Shown: positions 51,061 through 60,825, numbered from the stretch's first letter. The stretch is DNA of 64,000 bases from Aliikangiella marina (GCF_007004765.1 NZ_VIKR01000001.1:372001-436000); one strand, 5' to 3'. Program-made: numbers and translations. Notes: generated from the letters alone by a model not told the origin.

Positions 51061-54000
51061 ATGGACAAAAACGATTCTAATAATAAGGGAAACGGAGGAA
51101 CTGCAAAAGGAAAGGGCAGTCGCTTCCGATCAAAATCGACAACTTTAAAGCCGATCATTCTATCGACTTTTCTCATCGTATTGCCTATTGCTTTGTATTG
51201 GTTTGTACAAATACAAAACCATCAAGAATATGAGCAAGATAAAATTTACCGAACACTCCGCGAGCTAGAGCTGCATATCTCAAAAGAGCTATCCGCTCTT
51301 GAAGGGTTAGAGAGAGTGCTTCCACTAGAATCGGTACTACCTGGAAAGCTTTATAAACAACAAAAAGATCGCAGAAACAAGTTACTCACTAACTTACACC
51401 CTTGTTCCGCCCTAATACTTGAAGATAGTGGTTTCAAGTCTCAACTCAAAATCGAAACAACGGTCTCAGGAACAAATTGCCGATGGAACAATGACACCAA
51501 GGAAGAAGTTTTACTGACATTTAAGGAGCTTAAAACATCATTCGATAGTGATAAGCAGTCTGTTATTGAAGATTTAAATGATTTGAACGACGAGAAAAGT
51601 GAAGGAATCAAAGATATCGCAAGTGATTTTAATTTTGATATCGAATCTCCGGCGCGATTGGGTAGTCTTTGCTTGGAAAATGCTATCGAAGATACAACTT
51701 GTACAGAGCTAAAAAAAATGAGTCGTGCCAGCTCCGCGGTTAAAGCCGCTGCGAGCTTTGCTGACATTTTGGCAAACGGGGTTGTCATCTACGAAGCCTG
51801 TGAAAGTGTTAATAGCGCATTGAGCAATTCTGGGGCTCAGACCGAAGCAAGCAAAACAAAGTCAAGTAAAAACGCCTACAAAAAGCATCGCACCTATTCC
51901 GACAAGCTTGTGTATGATTGTGAAGAATACCGAGATAATCTTGACAGTCTTTTTGAAGATTTTGTTGATACCATGAACATCAAAGCACCGAGGACAACTC
52001 AAGAAGTCAAATCGGTCGCCAACACAATAACCGAAATTATCGATGTTTTTTACGATACTTTAGAATTAGTCTCGACCCACCTAGTCGATTTGGAAGGTTC
52101 TTTGAAACAGAGAGTGGCGCCTTTTCAAAAAATATTAAAATCTTCCAACATGTGCGTTTTTATTTCCGCCGATCATAGCAGTATTAGCTTTGACAAAGTG
52201 AGCGTCATTAACCGCGGCGAGTTTTACACCAAGTTTAGCTCCGATATAGCGAGTTGTAGTGCAGTGCTAGAAGGTAAAAATATTATAATTATTAAAAAGT
52301 CACTCAAAGATTATTCAACAACTGCTTCGCTCGTTGATAGTCGCTCGCAGACTAGAACTAGCTCACGGAGAGCATTGTCTCGCAGTAATCGAACAGATAA
52401 GCCGGAAGAATCCAATGTTGTCTGGCTTGCTGTTGGTGTTGATAGTATTTTAAAGCGCTACCGAAGAACTTTAACTTACATGGAAGATATCTTTTTAATC
52501 GATAACTCTGGCGAAGTGTTTGCCAGCTTTCTTGGCGCGAATAAAAATTCTGCGACGAATACTTCTGACTATCGAATCCTTAATTTAAAACCGCTGCTTA
52601 ACGAGGCAATTGAAAACAACAAAGCCAAGACTCCTGAGAGTGAAAAGCACATTCTCGGCAAGGTTGAGTTAAATGAAATCGGCCATTCTGCTAATCAGGG
52701 TAGAGCCATTGACCCCGCCTGGTCTTATCAAGCGTCGTTAATAGTGGAAGGGGCTGAGTATCATGCAATGGTAAAGCCGACTTCAATTAGTCTTCGAGAC
52801 TCGAAAAGCGTGTATAAAAAGAACAAATTATTACTCGTAGGGTTAAAGAAACCCAACCAAATTAACTTGATGACAGAACGGCTTTCACCACTATTCCACT
52901 TCACGGTGTTGTTTCTTGCTTTGTTACTTTTGCTAACTATGCCGGTTTTACATGTCATACTGACTCGCAAACATAATTCCTACTCTGCTTTTTCAGTTGG
53001 ACTATTTAAAGTCGCCGTTTCATTGTCCGTCATTGTAACCTTCTCAAGTTTTAGCGGTTATTTCACCATGCTCAAGCATAACTTATACAGTGCAGAGTTA
53101 TTAGACAAAACCGCGGATAAGCTTCTAGATGATTGGCAAAAAGAACGTAATGCGGCAATCAAGTTTATGAAATCAGTCGAGCATTGCGTGTTTAAGCCAG
53201 TTCAAAACGATATACCACAAGAAGCAAACTGTCCCGAATATTTCAAACCGAGCAATCTTCTCTTTTATAAAGAGTATGAACAAATCAATGGTAATGATGG
53301 TAACTTCGCGTCGAGAACAGAAGGGGTTGATAGTTACGTCTACAGACAGAAAGGCGGTTTGCCGATGCTTGGCTTGGTTTTTTATACCGATGAAAATGGC
53401 ATTAAGGAAAAACCTGATTGGATGGCGCGTGACTATGTACCTGTGAGAAACAAGAAAGTTAATCTATCTCAGAGAAACTACTTTAAAACACATCGAAATC
53501 AATTGGCATGGAAATTCTCGGCTAATGACAAAAAGCCTCAGCAAGAGAACACTAGCCAAGAGATGAGCAAATCACAGGTTCATCAGGATTATTTTGTCGA
53601 GCGTATTTACAACTATATCGATGGTCGAAAAATTACCCAACTTTCAATCCCGCGGACAGTAAAAAATACTCAAGAAAACACCGGTGGCTTTAATGGAATC
53701 GTCTCTGGTGAAATAATGGCGCTGACATTAGAAAGTCCAATTTTACCACCTGCCATGCGTTATGCTGTTGTCGAAAAAAGCTCCGGTCAAGTACTTTTTC
53801 ATTCGGAAAAAGAAAAAGTGCTGGTAGAGAATTTTTATGACGAAATGGACGACACCGATCTTGCTCATGCAATAAGACTGAATAGCGAATCCTTAGAAAT
53901 GATCGTTTATCGAAGTAAAAAAGTTGTCGCCTATTCGAGACCAATTCCAAATACAAACTGGTCGCTCATTTTACTTTATGACTCTTCGGTTGCTCATGGC

Positions 54001-56259
54001 GTTGTCAACGAAGTTGCAATTAGCGTTATGATCGTATTGGTGATTTTAGCTGTTTTAGCATGTGCGATTACTTACGGGCTTAATCTGATTTTTAATAATG
54101 TACAAGCTTACTTAGAAAAAACTAAAGTTAAAAAGATAAAAGCTATCCGGTTTGAAATGACGACTCAACGATATGCACTCATTGTCGTCATTACCGCGAT
54201 TATTTTTGCACTTGTTTATAATTTGCTAGCTACGGGGAGCGGATTAATCTTTGTATTAGCTTACCTAGTACTCAATTTTTTATTGAGTACGCGCTGTCTG
54301 ATTACGAATGAAGACAAAAAAGTTAAAGCCGGAAATTGGTTGCGAACTCGCCCTGAATATTTAACCCTATTTTTAGTCACGCTGCTGGCTTTGCCATCTT
54401 TAACCATGTTTATTCGGTGGTACAATATCTCGACACATCAGTTGCAGGCATATAATTACTTCCAAATTCAGCAAAAACTCAATGAGAGAAAAGCCTACCT
54501 GGAAAACTATCGGAATGTTTTTTGGTACGAAAATGATCAAGATAAGCAAACAAGATGGCTCAATGCTGAACAGCAACGCTTGGGAATGTTTGCTGAATAC
54601 CAAGTTAATAAATCTAACCAGTCACCGGGCCAAAATTTAAATCAACCGCAAGTCGAAGTTACTTATGATGCTTCAAAAATTTTGGCTTACTCTCGCGTTA
54701 AGCCGGCGCAAGAAACTAGCACAAATGTTGTTTCATCCAGTGATGATTCATTTTCAGTTTTTTCTACAGAGTTCAATCCTTCGGATAAAACCAATCAATT
54801 TTTGCTCAACAATACAGCAACATGTTTAGCGCATGTAGAGAAAGATGATGAGACACATCAGCAATGGCGTTCGATACCGCCATTAGGTCAGCTCGCGATG
54901 CTGGCGTATCATATTGATGGCCAACATTGTGCGCAATACAACCCGGCTCATGGAGAACAATCCATTGATAGCTTAAATAAGTTGATAATTCGGATTAATA
55001 ACCAGCTATTAGGTGATGTTTTAAGCCCTGAAATAGCAGAGACTGATCATCATGATGCGGGTCATCGAGTCACCCGGTTAAAGATGTCAGAAAGCTTAAT
55101 GTACTTGTTCATGGTTGGTCTGATTGTGATGATTTATATTTACACTCGTCGATTAATCTCGGGAGTATGGACGAAAGACTGGTTATCTCAAGCTTATTAC
55201 TCGAGCAAAAAGTCACATCAATTTTCTTATCCTAAACACCGGTTGTTTATCAGTCCTGAAGTGGGCTTTGTTGAAGAACTGATGAAATTGCTAAACGATA
55301 ACGGTGAAAAACATGATTCTTCTGAGATAACCGCAGCGAATTTAAATGGAGTCTGTCATGCCGTTAAGGAATCGAATGGAAAAGCGATAAGGGTTTATTT
55401 AAATGTTGATTTGGTTGCGATGGATTATGCGCAGCGTAAACAACTACTCATCGAGTTGGAAAGTCAGTTGTGTCGAAGTGAGTCCATCATTTGGATGACA
55501 GCCGATATTTCACCGCTATATCGACTGATGAAATCAAGAGCTTACCCAAAAGCTAATGAAGCATCTGATATATCACAAGCGGAAGTATTACGTTGGGCGA
55601 ATCTGTTTAGTAAGTTCTATAAAGATTATCATAATGGTCGTAGGGATAAACTGAACGAACTGTTCGCTAACCCTAATCCAACTCAAAAGGATCCTCGAAT
55701 TCCGAAAAACCTAGAAGCTGAGTTTAATGGCTTTTATCCCGATTTGAGGTGGATATGGAACGTTTCTCTGAGTACCAATGAAAAAACTAAAACGCTAGCG
55801 AAAGCAGCTGAAGTCTGCTCCATATATGCTGGTCCTTATTATCGATTCAAATGGGAGTCTTGTACACGCGATGAAAGACTCGTGTTATATCAAGTTGCGA
55901 CGGGACGATATCCATCACCTAAAAATAACGACGTTATCGAACATCTTTTACGCAGAGGGTACTTACACGCCGACCCATTTTTACAGGTTGCCAATAAAAG
56001 TTTCCAAAGCTTTATTTTAAATGCTGAGTTACAAGACACTTTTGACGAATGGGAAGATGAAGCAGAGAAGAGTAGCTGGCAACAAATTCGAATCTATGTC
56101 GGGGTACTAATTTTACTAATCTTGGCATGGTTAGCTTATACTTCTCAAGATACCTATCAACAGATCGCCTATCTAGTTGGTTCTTTGTTGACCGTTTTTA
56201 CAGCGTTAACACAAGGAGCAAACCTGCTTAATTTAGGCGGCGCAAAAGATGGCGAGTAA
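51061..56259 (+). CDS. Giant multi-pass membrane protein with Cache-type domain and unusual C-terminal region
   Basis: The protein has 1732 residues. Predicted membrane segments are near 31-49, 610-632, 645-670, 985-1010, 1036-1080 (two), 1098-1122, 1345-1365 and 1675-1726 (two). Large extracytoplasmic regions lie at about 50-605, 671-980 and 1125-1340. The second has Cache hallmarks: SQRNYFKTH near 804 and PNTNWSLILLYD near 962. The 300-residue region 1366-1670 has no histidine kinase, GGDEF or MCP domain. It ends in a winged-helix-like stretch (DERLVLYQVATGRYPSPKNN, LLRRGYLHADPF). It is probably a large sensor, but its output is unknown. AGAGAAG precedes the ATG. It stands alone. Confidence 0.75.
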   Translation: MDKNDSNNKGNGGTAKGKGSRFRSKSTTLKPIILSTFLIVLPIALYWFVQIQNHQEYEQDKIYRTLRELELHISKELSALEGLERVLPLESVLPGKLYKQQKDRRNKLLTNLHPCSALILEDSGFKSQLKIETTVSGTNCRWNNDTKEEVLLTFKELKTSFDSDKQSVIEDLNDLNDEKSEGIKDIASDFNFDIESPARLGSLCLENAIEDTTCTELKKMSRASSAVKAAASFADILANGVVIYEACESVNSALSNSGAQTEASKTKSSKNAYKKHRTYSDKLVYDCEEYRDNLDSLFEDFVDTMNIKAPRTTQEVKSVANTITEIIDVFYDTLELVSTHLVDLEGSLKQRVAPFQKILKSSNMCVFISADHSSISFDKVSVINRGEFYTKFSSDIASCSAVLEGKNIIIIKKSLKDYSTTASLVDSRSQTRTSSRRALSRSNRTDKPEESNVVWLAVGVDSILKRYRRTLTYMEDIFLIDNSGEVFASFLGANKNSATNTSDYRILNLKPLLNEAIENNKAKTPESEKHILGKVELNEIGHSANQGRAIDPAWSYQASLIVEGAEYHAMVKPTSISLRDSKSVYKKNKLLLVGLKKPNQINLMTERLSPLFHFTVLFLALLLLLTMPVLHVILTRKHNSYSAFSVGLFKVAVSLSVIVTFSSFSGYFTMLKHNLYSAELLDKTADKLLDDWQKERNAAIKFMKSVEHCVFKPVQNDIPQEANCPEYFKPSNLLFYKEYEQINGNDGNFASRTEGVDSYVYRQKGGLPMLGLVFYTDENGIKEKPDWMARDYVPVRNKKVNLSQRNYFKTHRNQLAWKFSANDKKPQQENTSQEMSKSQVHQDYFVERIYNYIDGRKITQLSIPRTVKNTQENTGGFNGIVSGEIMALTLESPILPPAMRYAVVEKSSGQVLFHSEKEKVLVENFYDEMDDTDLAHAIRLNSESLEMIVYRSKKVVAYSRPIPNTNWSLILLYDSSVAHGVVNEVAISVMIVLVILAVLACAITYGLNLIFNNVQAYLEKTKVKKIKAIRFEMTTQRYALIVVITAIIFALVYNLLATGSGLIFVLAYLVLNFLLSTRCLITNEDKKVKAGNWLRTRPEYLTLFLVTLLALPSLTMFIRWYNISTHQLQAYNYFQIQQKLNERKAYLENYRNVFWYENDQDKQTRWLNAEQQRLGMFAEYQVNKSNQSPGQNLNQPQVEVTYDASKILAYSRVKPAQETSTNVVSSSDDSFSVFSTEFNPSDKTNQFLLNNTATCLAHVEKDDETHQQWRSIPPLGQLAMLAYHIDGQHCAQYNPAHGEQSIDSLNKLIIRINNQLLGDVLSPEIAETDHHDAGHRVTRLKMSESLMYLFMVGLIVMIYIYTRRLISGVWTKDWLSQAYYSSKKSHQFSYPKHRLFISPEVGFVEELMKLLNDNGEKHDSSEITAANLNGVCHAVKESNGKAIRVYLNVDLVAMDYAQRKQLLIELESQLCRSESIIWMTADISPLYRLMKSRAYPKANEASDISQAEVLRWANLFSKFYKDYHNGRRDKLNELFANPNPTQKDPRIPKNLEAEFNGFYPDLRWIWNVSLSTNEKTKTLAKAAEVCSIYAGPYYRFKWESCTRDERLVLYQVATGRYPSPKNNDVIEHLLRRGYLHADPFLQVANKSFQSFILNAELQDTFDEWEDEAEKSSWQQIRIYVGVLILLILAWLAYTSQDTYQQIAYLVGSLLTVFTALTQGANLLNLGGAKDGE

Positions 56260-56265
56260 GAAAGT

Positions 56266-57435
56266 CTAGAGTAATATCTGCTCGCCGTTTGCTAAAACAC
56301 GATAAATTTTTTCATGTTTTATCAATAGTCCCTCAGAGCTTCGAAATGGAAAACTATTTCGATAGTCTTTTGGGTGGGCAACATCAATCGCGATAACCTG
56401 ACCATCAAACTGTTTGTTAACTTTTGATTGAATTGTGTGACCGACAATAACGGCTTTCGCGTTGAAAGCTTCCAAGGTTTTTCTGACATCCTGGGCATCA
56501 ATATCTGATTTGAAGTAGCCACGATACCAAGAGGGACCTGTGGTTGTTGATGTCAGAAATTGTGTCTTATTTTTTTCTCCTTGAGGAAAGTAGAGCTTTC
56601 GATAGTTGTTTCTGACAATCTGATTAATTTCTTCGATAGAAGTCGTAAATTGAGGTGTTTTGGGGTGAATGCCACCATGGACAAATAGATAGCCATTAAT
56701 CAGTTCTACGGTATTTTTATGGCTCATCCAGCGACCAATGAATGAGTTTTCTCCATAGAGTTCATGTTGTTGTTTATCTAAAATTCCAGCGACATGAAAA
56801 TATTTTTCTTTTGCTTTTTTGAAGTTGCCTTGGAGGTTTTTGATTTCGTGGTTGCCTAAAATAAAGTGAACAAGACCGCCATGTTGTTTAGCTTGTTGTT
56901 CGAGTTTATAGATAAACCACAATACTTGCGTGGTGGAAAAGCCGCGATCAACAAAATCTCCAACAAGTACCAGGTGACCTTTCCCAAAGGTCCATTCTAG
57001 CTGATCATTGATGACTTTATTAGCAATTAAAAAATCTCTGAATGTTTTAAATCCACTTTCAATATCAGAGATTGCAAGAATTGGAGCGTTATCGTTATAA
57101 ACAGCCGCAGGGATTTTAAAATTAGCGTCCAATTGAAATTCGAATGCATTATTTTCCAACGCAAAATGAGTTTTAGCGTTTGGTTTAGATTCGATAGAAA
57201 AAGTTTCTGAGTCGACGTAGAAGCCTTCATCTCGATCGCCTCTGATGTAATTAATTTTTAAGGTTTGATCTTGGATGAATACATGAGGACCTTCCCCCGC
57301 TAATTTTACCGCTAGTGGATTATCACCGAAGTGTGCAGACGCGCCTATGCTGATACCGAAAATGATAGCTGAAGTTAACAACAACAGGCAGCTGATGACA
57401 AAGTGTTTAGAGAACGTCATTAACTCTTTTTTCAT
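56266..57435 (-). CDS. Exported or membrane-anchored calcineurin-like phosphoesterase (PPP-like)
   Basis: The protein has 389 residues. A hydrophobic segment (about 10-33) acts as signal or anchor. Phosphatase motifs follow: ILAISDIESGFK, LVGDFVDRGFSTTQ, FILGNHEIKN, LFVHGGIHP and VIVGHTIQ. The first motif has glutamate (DIE) where PPP enzymes carry histidine (GDxHG), a variant also seen in bacterial relatives. The residues GDxVDRG and GNHE indicate a two-metal phosphoesterase acting in the periplasm. The substrate is unknown. It is convergent with the giant membrane protein; the stop codons are 6 nt apart with no terminator between. Confidence 0.85.
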   Translation of the reverse strand: MKKELMTFSKHFVISCLLLLTSAIIFGISIGASAHFGDNPLAVKLAGEGPHVFIQDQTLKINYIRGDRDEGFYVDSETFSIESKPNAKTHFALENNAFEFQLDANFKIPAAVYNDNAPILAISDIESGFKTFRDFLIANKVINDQLEWTFGKGHLVLVGDFVDRGFSTTQVLWFIYKLEQQAKQHGGLVHFILGNHEIKNLQGNFKKAKEKYFHVAGILDKQQHELYGENSFIGRWMSHKNTVELINGYLFVHGGIHPKTPQFTTSIEEINQIVRNNYRKLYFPQGEKNKTQFLTSTTTGPSWYRGYFKSDIDAQDVRKTLEAFNAKAVIVGHTIQSKVNKQFDGQVIAIDVAHPKDYRNSFPFRSSEGLLIKHEKIYRVLANGEQILL

Positions 57436-57773
57436 GATTTAAAGTCCTTGTTTGAAAATTGGCGTTGTATGTTATTCGGGAATATATAACAAGCTACCTT
57501 GCAACACAAGGTAGTAGGTGTAAAAATATTGGGCTTTAATTGGTTAGGATGGTCGATTAACGCGCGATAAATCGTGATATGATTTTGAGTAGAAAGGTAA
57601 AAAGAGAACTAAATCAACAGGTTAGGTATAGATTGATGATTAAACGTTTTTTAGACGCGCATTTCCAGACGCTGTCACAGGATACAACAGTCAACTGGTT
57701 TTTCGGATTGCGCTTACGGTCGGCGAAGGTCTACAGGTTTGTTTATTCTATAGGTCTGGTTATAGACGAGCGA
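57436..57773. other. Intergenic region of about 340 bp with a perfect hairpin
   Basis: CTACCTTG (57494-57501) and CAAGGTAG (57507-57514) make an 8-bp perfect inverted repeat with a 5-nt loop, about 60 nt before the phosphoesterase start. No T-run follows, so an operator is more likely than a terminator. No other structure is seen. Confidence 0.6.
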
Positions 57774-57971
57774 CTATTGTTTGTAAGCAATGACGGTAGA
57801 GCCCAGGCATTCTTCTAAGGATTGTATTTTTTTGAGCTGCTCGTCGGTAAGCTCGGCAATTTCTGGTTCCTCGTAAGCGACCAAAGTAGTACCAAGCTCC
57901 TTCTCTAGTGCTTGCAAGGCGGCGAGTGCCGGTTTATCCAGGTGGGCTGGCTGAGAGTAGTTGATGGTCAT
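57774..57971 (-). CDS. Small acidic protein with internal duplication
   Basis: From the ATG at 57971 it has 65 residues. Two similar segments stand out: LQALEKELGTTLVAYEE and IQSLEECLGSTVIAYKQ, giving the pattern (L/I)Q-x-LE-x2-LG-(T/S)T-(L/V)-(V/I)AY. The segments are separated by an acidic linker with PEIAELTDEQ. A weak AGCGAG site lies before this ATG. A longer frame (58073) has a hydrophobic start but no repeat support. I do not recognise a family. The clean duplicated pattern and proper end favour a real gene rather than a chance frame. Confidence 0.6.
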   Translation of the reverse strand: MTINYSQPAHLDKPALAALQALEKELGTTLVAYEEPEIAELTDEQLKKIQSLEECLGSTVIAYKQ

Positions 57972-58073
57972 AGTAATCTCGCTTTCAAAGGTCGTTGGTT
58001 GAATGATAAGCATAGCAAAATAAAAAACCATTTGGGTGTTGAAATCTCCTTTCGATATATCGAAATTGATCAA

Positions 58074-58379
58074 AATTTAGACGGAATTTGGCGAGATGGG
58101 GTCCATCAATTCGCCCTTTGTCGAGCAATAGCGTATCAATTGAAACATCAATAGAGGCAAAAAATCGGTGCTATCGTAGCCTGTCGGTGAAGTTGTTTAA
58201 TGCGAGGTAAAAAAGTGGGGCTCAATACGGAGAATAACAGTCGCTTAAGTCGCCTGGGCTAATATTTATTAAGTGACAAGATGTCCTGAGTTACAATACG
58301 CTTAGAAGATTAAGACTGAAGCATTCTAGTCAACCAAAATCCCATGTTTTAAGGAAGATGTGTTAACCATTAAATATTG
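58074..58379. other. Intergenic region of about 306 bp, no gene seen
   Basis: Between the divergent small acidic protein and DUF1801 genes. No repeat, hairpin or RNA stands out. Confidence 0.5.
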
Positions 58380-58799
58380 ATGAAACCCATTATTGATAAG
58401 AAATTAGCAGAAAAGTTCGAAAGCTATCCTGATTTTGTCAAATCGCAGATGTATGCGCTACGTGAACTTATCATCGAAACGGCAGTTGATTGCGACAAAT
58501 TTGAAGCGTTTGAAGAGTCGCTTAAATGGGGTGAGCCGAGTTTTGTTACTCAATATGGCAGTCCAATTAGAATCGACTGGAAGTCGAAGCGAGCGAACGA
58601 ATATGCGATGTATTTTCATTGTCAGACTAAATTAGTCGATACTTTTAAAGAACTTTATGGCGAAAACCTAAAATTAGAAGGTAATCGCGCGATGATATTT
58701 ACGGTTGATGCAGTGATCCCAAAAAAAGAACTTAAGCATTGTATTTCACTCGCATTTGATTACCATCGTTTAAAACACTTACCGCTGTTAGGTGCATAA
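58380..58799 (+). CDS. DUF1801-domain protein
   Basis: The protein has 139 residues from the ATG at 58380; a TTG one codon earlier is unnecessary. The DUF1801 (YdhG-like) pattern is visible in SYPDFVKSQMYALRELI, LKWGEPSFVT, GSPIRIDWKSKRANEYAMYF and a closing AFDYHRLKHLPLLG. The fold is iron-chaperone/frataxin-like in some relatives, but function is not established. Short 14-nt tandem repeats follow just after the stop, before the next gene. Confidence 0.85.
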   Translation: MKPIIDKKLAEKFESYPDFVKSQMYALRELIIETAVDCDKFEAFEESLKWGEPSFVTQYGSPIRIDWKSKRANEYAMYFHCQTKLVDTFKELYGENLKLEGNRAMIFTVDAVIPKKELKHCISLAFDYHRLKHLPLLGA

Positions 58800-58806
58800 T
58801 AAAAAT

Positions 58807-58876
58807 CAGAACAAAGGATTCAGAACAAAGGATTCAGAACAAAGGATTCAGAACAAAGAATAAAGAACAAAGGATA
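58807..58876. repeat. 14-nt tandem repeat, five copies, each containing a Shine-Dalgarno-like AAAGGA
   Basis: CAGAACAAAGGATT occurs three times exactly (58807-58848), followed by two variants (58849-58862 and 58863-58876). The last variant supplies the AAAGGA that lies directly before the TTG start of the DJ-1/PfpI gene. Copy number changes would alter leader length but not the final ribosome site. Confidence 0.92.
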
Positions 58877-58881
58877 AATCG

Positions 58882-59466
58882 TTGAACGTTGGAATTTATA
58901 TCTATGAAAATGCCGAAGTTTTGGATTTTGCGGGTCCATTCGAAGTTTTTGCTACCGCGAGCCGTTTTTCTGTACCTGAGAACTTTTTTAATGTGTTTTT
59001 GGTTGCAGAAACCAAATCACCGCTAAACGCCAGAGCGGGTTTTAGTTTAAATCCCCACTATGATTTTAACTCACATCCACCAATTGATGTTTTGATAGTT
59101 GTGGGTGGCGTTCATTCCCAACAACTCGAAAAACGGAGTGTACTAGAGTGGGTTGCTAGTCGTGCAGCGTCGGCAAAAATTACCGCATCCGTATGTACAG
59201 GTGCTTTTATATTGGCAGCGGCGAATGTGCTGACTAATCAGCGAGTAACAACTCACTGGGATGATATCGAGGAGTTGAAAAGCGCTTTTCCAAACCTTAA
59301 TGTCATTGAATCGCAGCGTTGGGTTGATGAAGGGAGTATTGTTACTTCTGCGGGAATCTCTGCGGGTATTGACATGAGTCTATATCTGGTCGCTAAATTA
59401 GTGGATAAGTCACTCGCAATTCAGACCGCCAGAACTATGGAGTTTGAGTGGTCCCAAGCTTGTTAG
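58882..59466 (+). CDS. DJ-1/PfpI-family protein (GlxA-like N-terminal domain)
   Basis: The protein has 194 residues, starting with TTG. The alpha/beta fold starts NVGIYIYENAEVLDFAGPFE, followed by VLIVVGGVHSQQ. The nucleophile-elbow cysteine is in TASVCTGAFILAAA, and TTHWDDIEELKSAFP is the usual next block. It lacks the AraC-type DNA-binding domain of GlxA regulators, so it is a stand-alone amidase/isomerase-type protein of unknown substrate. AAAGGA, the last unit of the preceding tandem repeat, is its ribosome site. Confidence 0.85.
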   Translation: MNVGIYIYENAEVLDFAGPFEVFATASRFSVPENFFNVFLVAETKSPLNARAGFSLNPHYDFNSHPPIDVLIVVGGVHSQQLEKRSVLEWVASRAASAKITASVCTGAFILAAANVLTNQRVTTHWDDIEELKSAFPNLNVIESQRWVDEGSIVTSAGISAGIDMSLYLVAKLVDKSLAIQTARTMEFEWSQAC

Positions 59467-59579
59467 TGACCCAGTAAAAAGCATACCATCAAGGGCGTTA
59501 AAAAAGCCTAAAAAATCATCAACAAGTTTTTTTACAACGATCGTCGACAAGGCTATTGGAAGGAGTATTGGTAGAGCTA

Positions 59580-59966
59580 ATGTCTGAAGTTCAAATAATG
59601 AGATACCTGATAACTTGTACATGGTTGTATCAGGGAATCTTTCCGAAATTAGTGCACATTGCCCCCCTCGAATGGTTGATTTCCGGAAGTTTAGGTTTCG
59701 ATGACGCAACAACCGTTCTTTTTATAAAAATTTCAGGGATATTAGAGTGTCTCTGGGCGCTGGTATTTTTTAAACTTTATCAATACCTGCAAGTCCTTTG
59801 GTTGAATATTCTAGCGCTAGTTGGACTATTCGCTGCGGTCGTTATTCTTCAGCCTAGTCTCCTTATCGAAGCTTTTAACCCCGTCACAACCAACGCTTTG
59901 CTCATCGGTATGACATTGGTACTTATGCGATCTCTGGCTAAAAGCAACCAATTGAAACAAGTTTAA
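59580..59966 (+). CDS. DoxX-like small membrane protein
   Basis: From the ATG at 59580 the protein has 128 residues with four hydrophobic segments. It shows IMRYLITCTWLYQGIFPKLV, FIKISGILECLWALVFF and an internal ILALVGLFAAVVILQPSLL. The layout matches the DoxX-like group but not the other DoxX gene at 49491. No catalytic residue is known. Upstream in-frame TTG codons (59556, 59568) are possible starts; GGAG lies at 59562-59565. Function unknown. Confidence 0.72.
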   Translation: MSEVQIMRYLITCTWLYQGIFPKLVHIAPLEWLISGSLGFDDATTVLFIKISGILECLWALVFFKLYQYLQVLWLNILALVGLFAAVVILQPSLLIEAFNPVTTNALLIGMTLVLMRSLAKSNQLKQV

Positions 59967-60262
59967 TTGAAAACTTTTGCCCAAGAATTACTCGATATCT
60001 TCCAAAGCCATCAAAAATGATGAATTAAACCAGGTGAGTATGCGCTTTTGTATTATAACGTGGTTTAATTCACCCTTTTCAAACTATCGCAAAATAGGAT
60101 ATTATCGATTACGGTCAAAGCTTGGCTTGATTTGCCGACAATTCATTTGTTCAAGGAAATAGATAAATGTGACCTGTTTGAAATAAGAATTGGTCTACGG
60201 AAATAACCGTGAATCAATAATCACAATCCATTAATGAATAGTTAACGAACAGAAGGGAAGCT

Positions 60263-60796
60263 GTGATAAAGATTACTCAATGCCAACCCCCAAAAGATAG
60301 CTTGCTAACTGCTTATCACGCTCGCGGTTGCTATACCGATTGCTTCACCACTGTATTGGATGCTGAGGTTTCGGCTGAAGATTATATCCTTGCCTTTTAT
60401 ACGACTTTTATTTTTAAGATTGAACGCGCTATTCTCAAGCTTTTCTTAGCAAAGCCCTCATCCGATAAGCAGGCAAAGCTTTTAGCGAAAAAGGAAATCG
60501 ATCAGTTTGCGGCATGGCATGTAGAAGGTCGAACCACTGATCAAATATTATTATGTGACTTTCAACAGAAAACGCGTTCTTGGTTGAAAGTAGAGGGCAT
60601 CGAATATGATGGAAAACGCAGTACACGGCTTTATTTTGGTTCGGCGGTAGTACCAGATAGAAAACTGGCCAATGGTGAATATACATTGAGTTTAGGCGTA
60701 AAATTTTTACTCGGTTTCCACAAATGGTATTCAAGAATTTTATTAGCATCGGCTAAGCGCCGGTTGCAAAAAGTGTCTGTTGACTCGTCAATTTAG
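60263..60796 (+). CDS. DUF2867-like protein
   Basis: The protein has 177 residues, no signal peptide and no clear membrane span. It contains ARGCYTDCFTTVLDAEVSAE, FAAWHVEGRTTDQILLCDFQ, and a repeat-like strand region TRSWLKVEG...TRLYFGSAVVP. These resemble the DUF2867/polyketide-cyclase-like beta-barrel group, though I am not certain. An AGAAGGGAAG site precedes the GTG start at 60263. Neighbours give no functional hint. Confidence 0.6.
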   Translation: MIKITQCQPPKDSLLTAYHARGCYTDCFTTVLDAEVSAEDYILAFYTTFIFKIERAILKLFLAKPSSDKQAKLLAKKEIDQFAAWHVEGRTTDQILLCDFQQKTRSWLKVEGIEYDGKRSTRLYFGSAVVPDRKLANGEYTLSLGVKFLLGFHKWYSRILLASAKRRLQKVSVDSSI

Positions 60797-60825
60797 TTCT
60801 GTTTGGTTCGTTGTAGGACAATCTA

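Noticed and set aside
57579-57818. 79-codon plus-strand frame
   Set aside because: It overlaps the small duplicated-motif gene, lacks a ribosome site and has no recognisable features.
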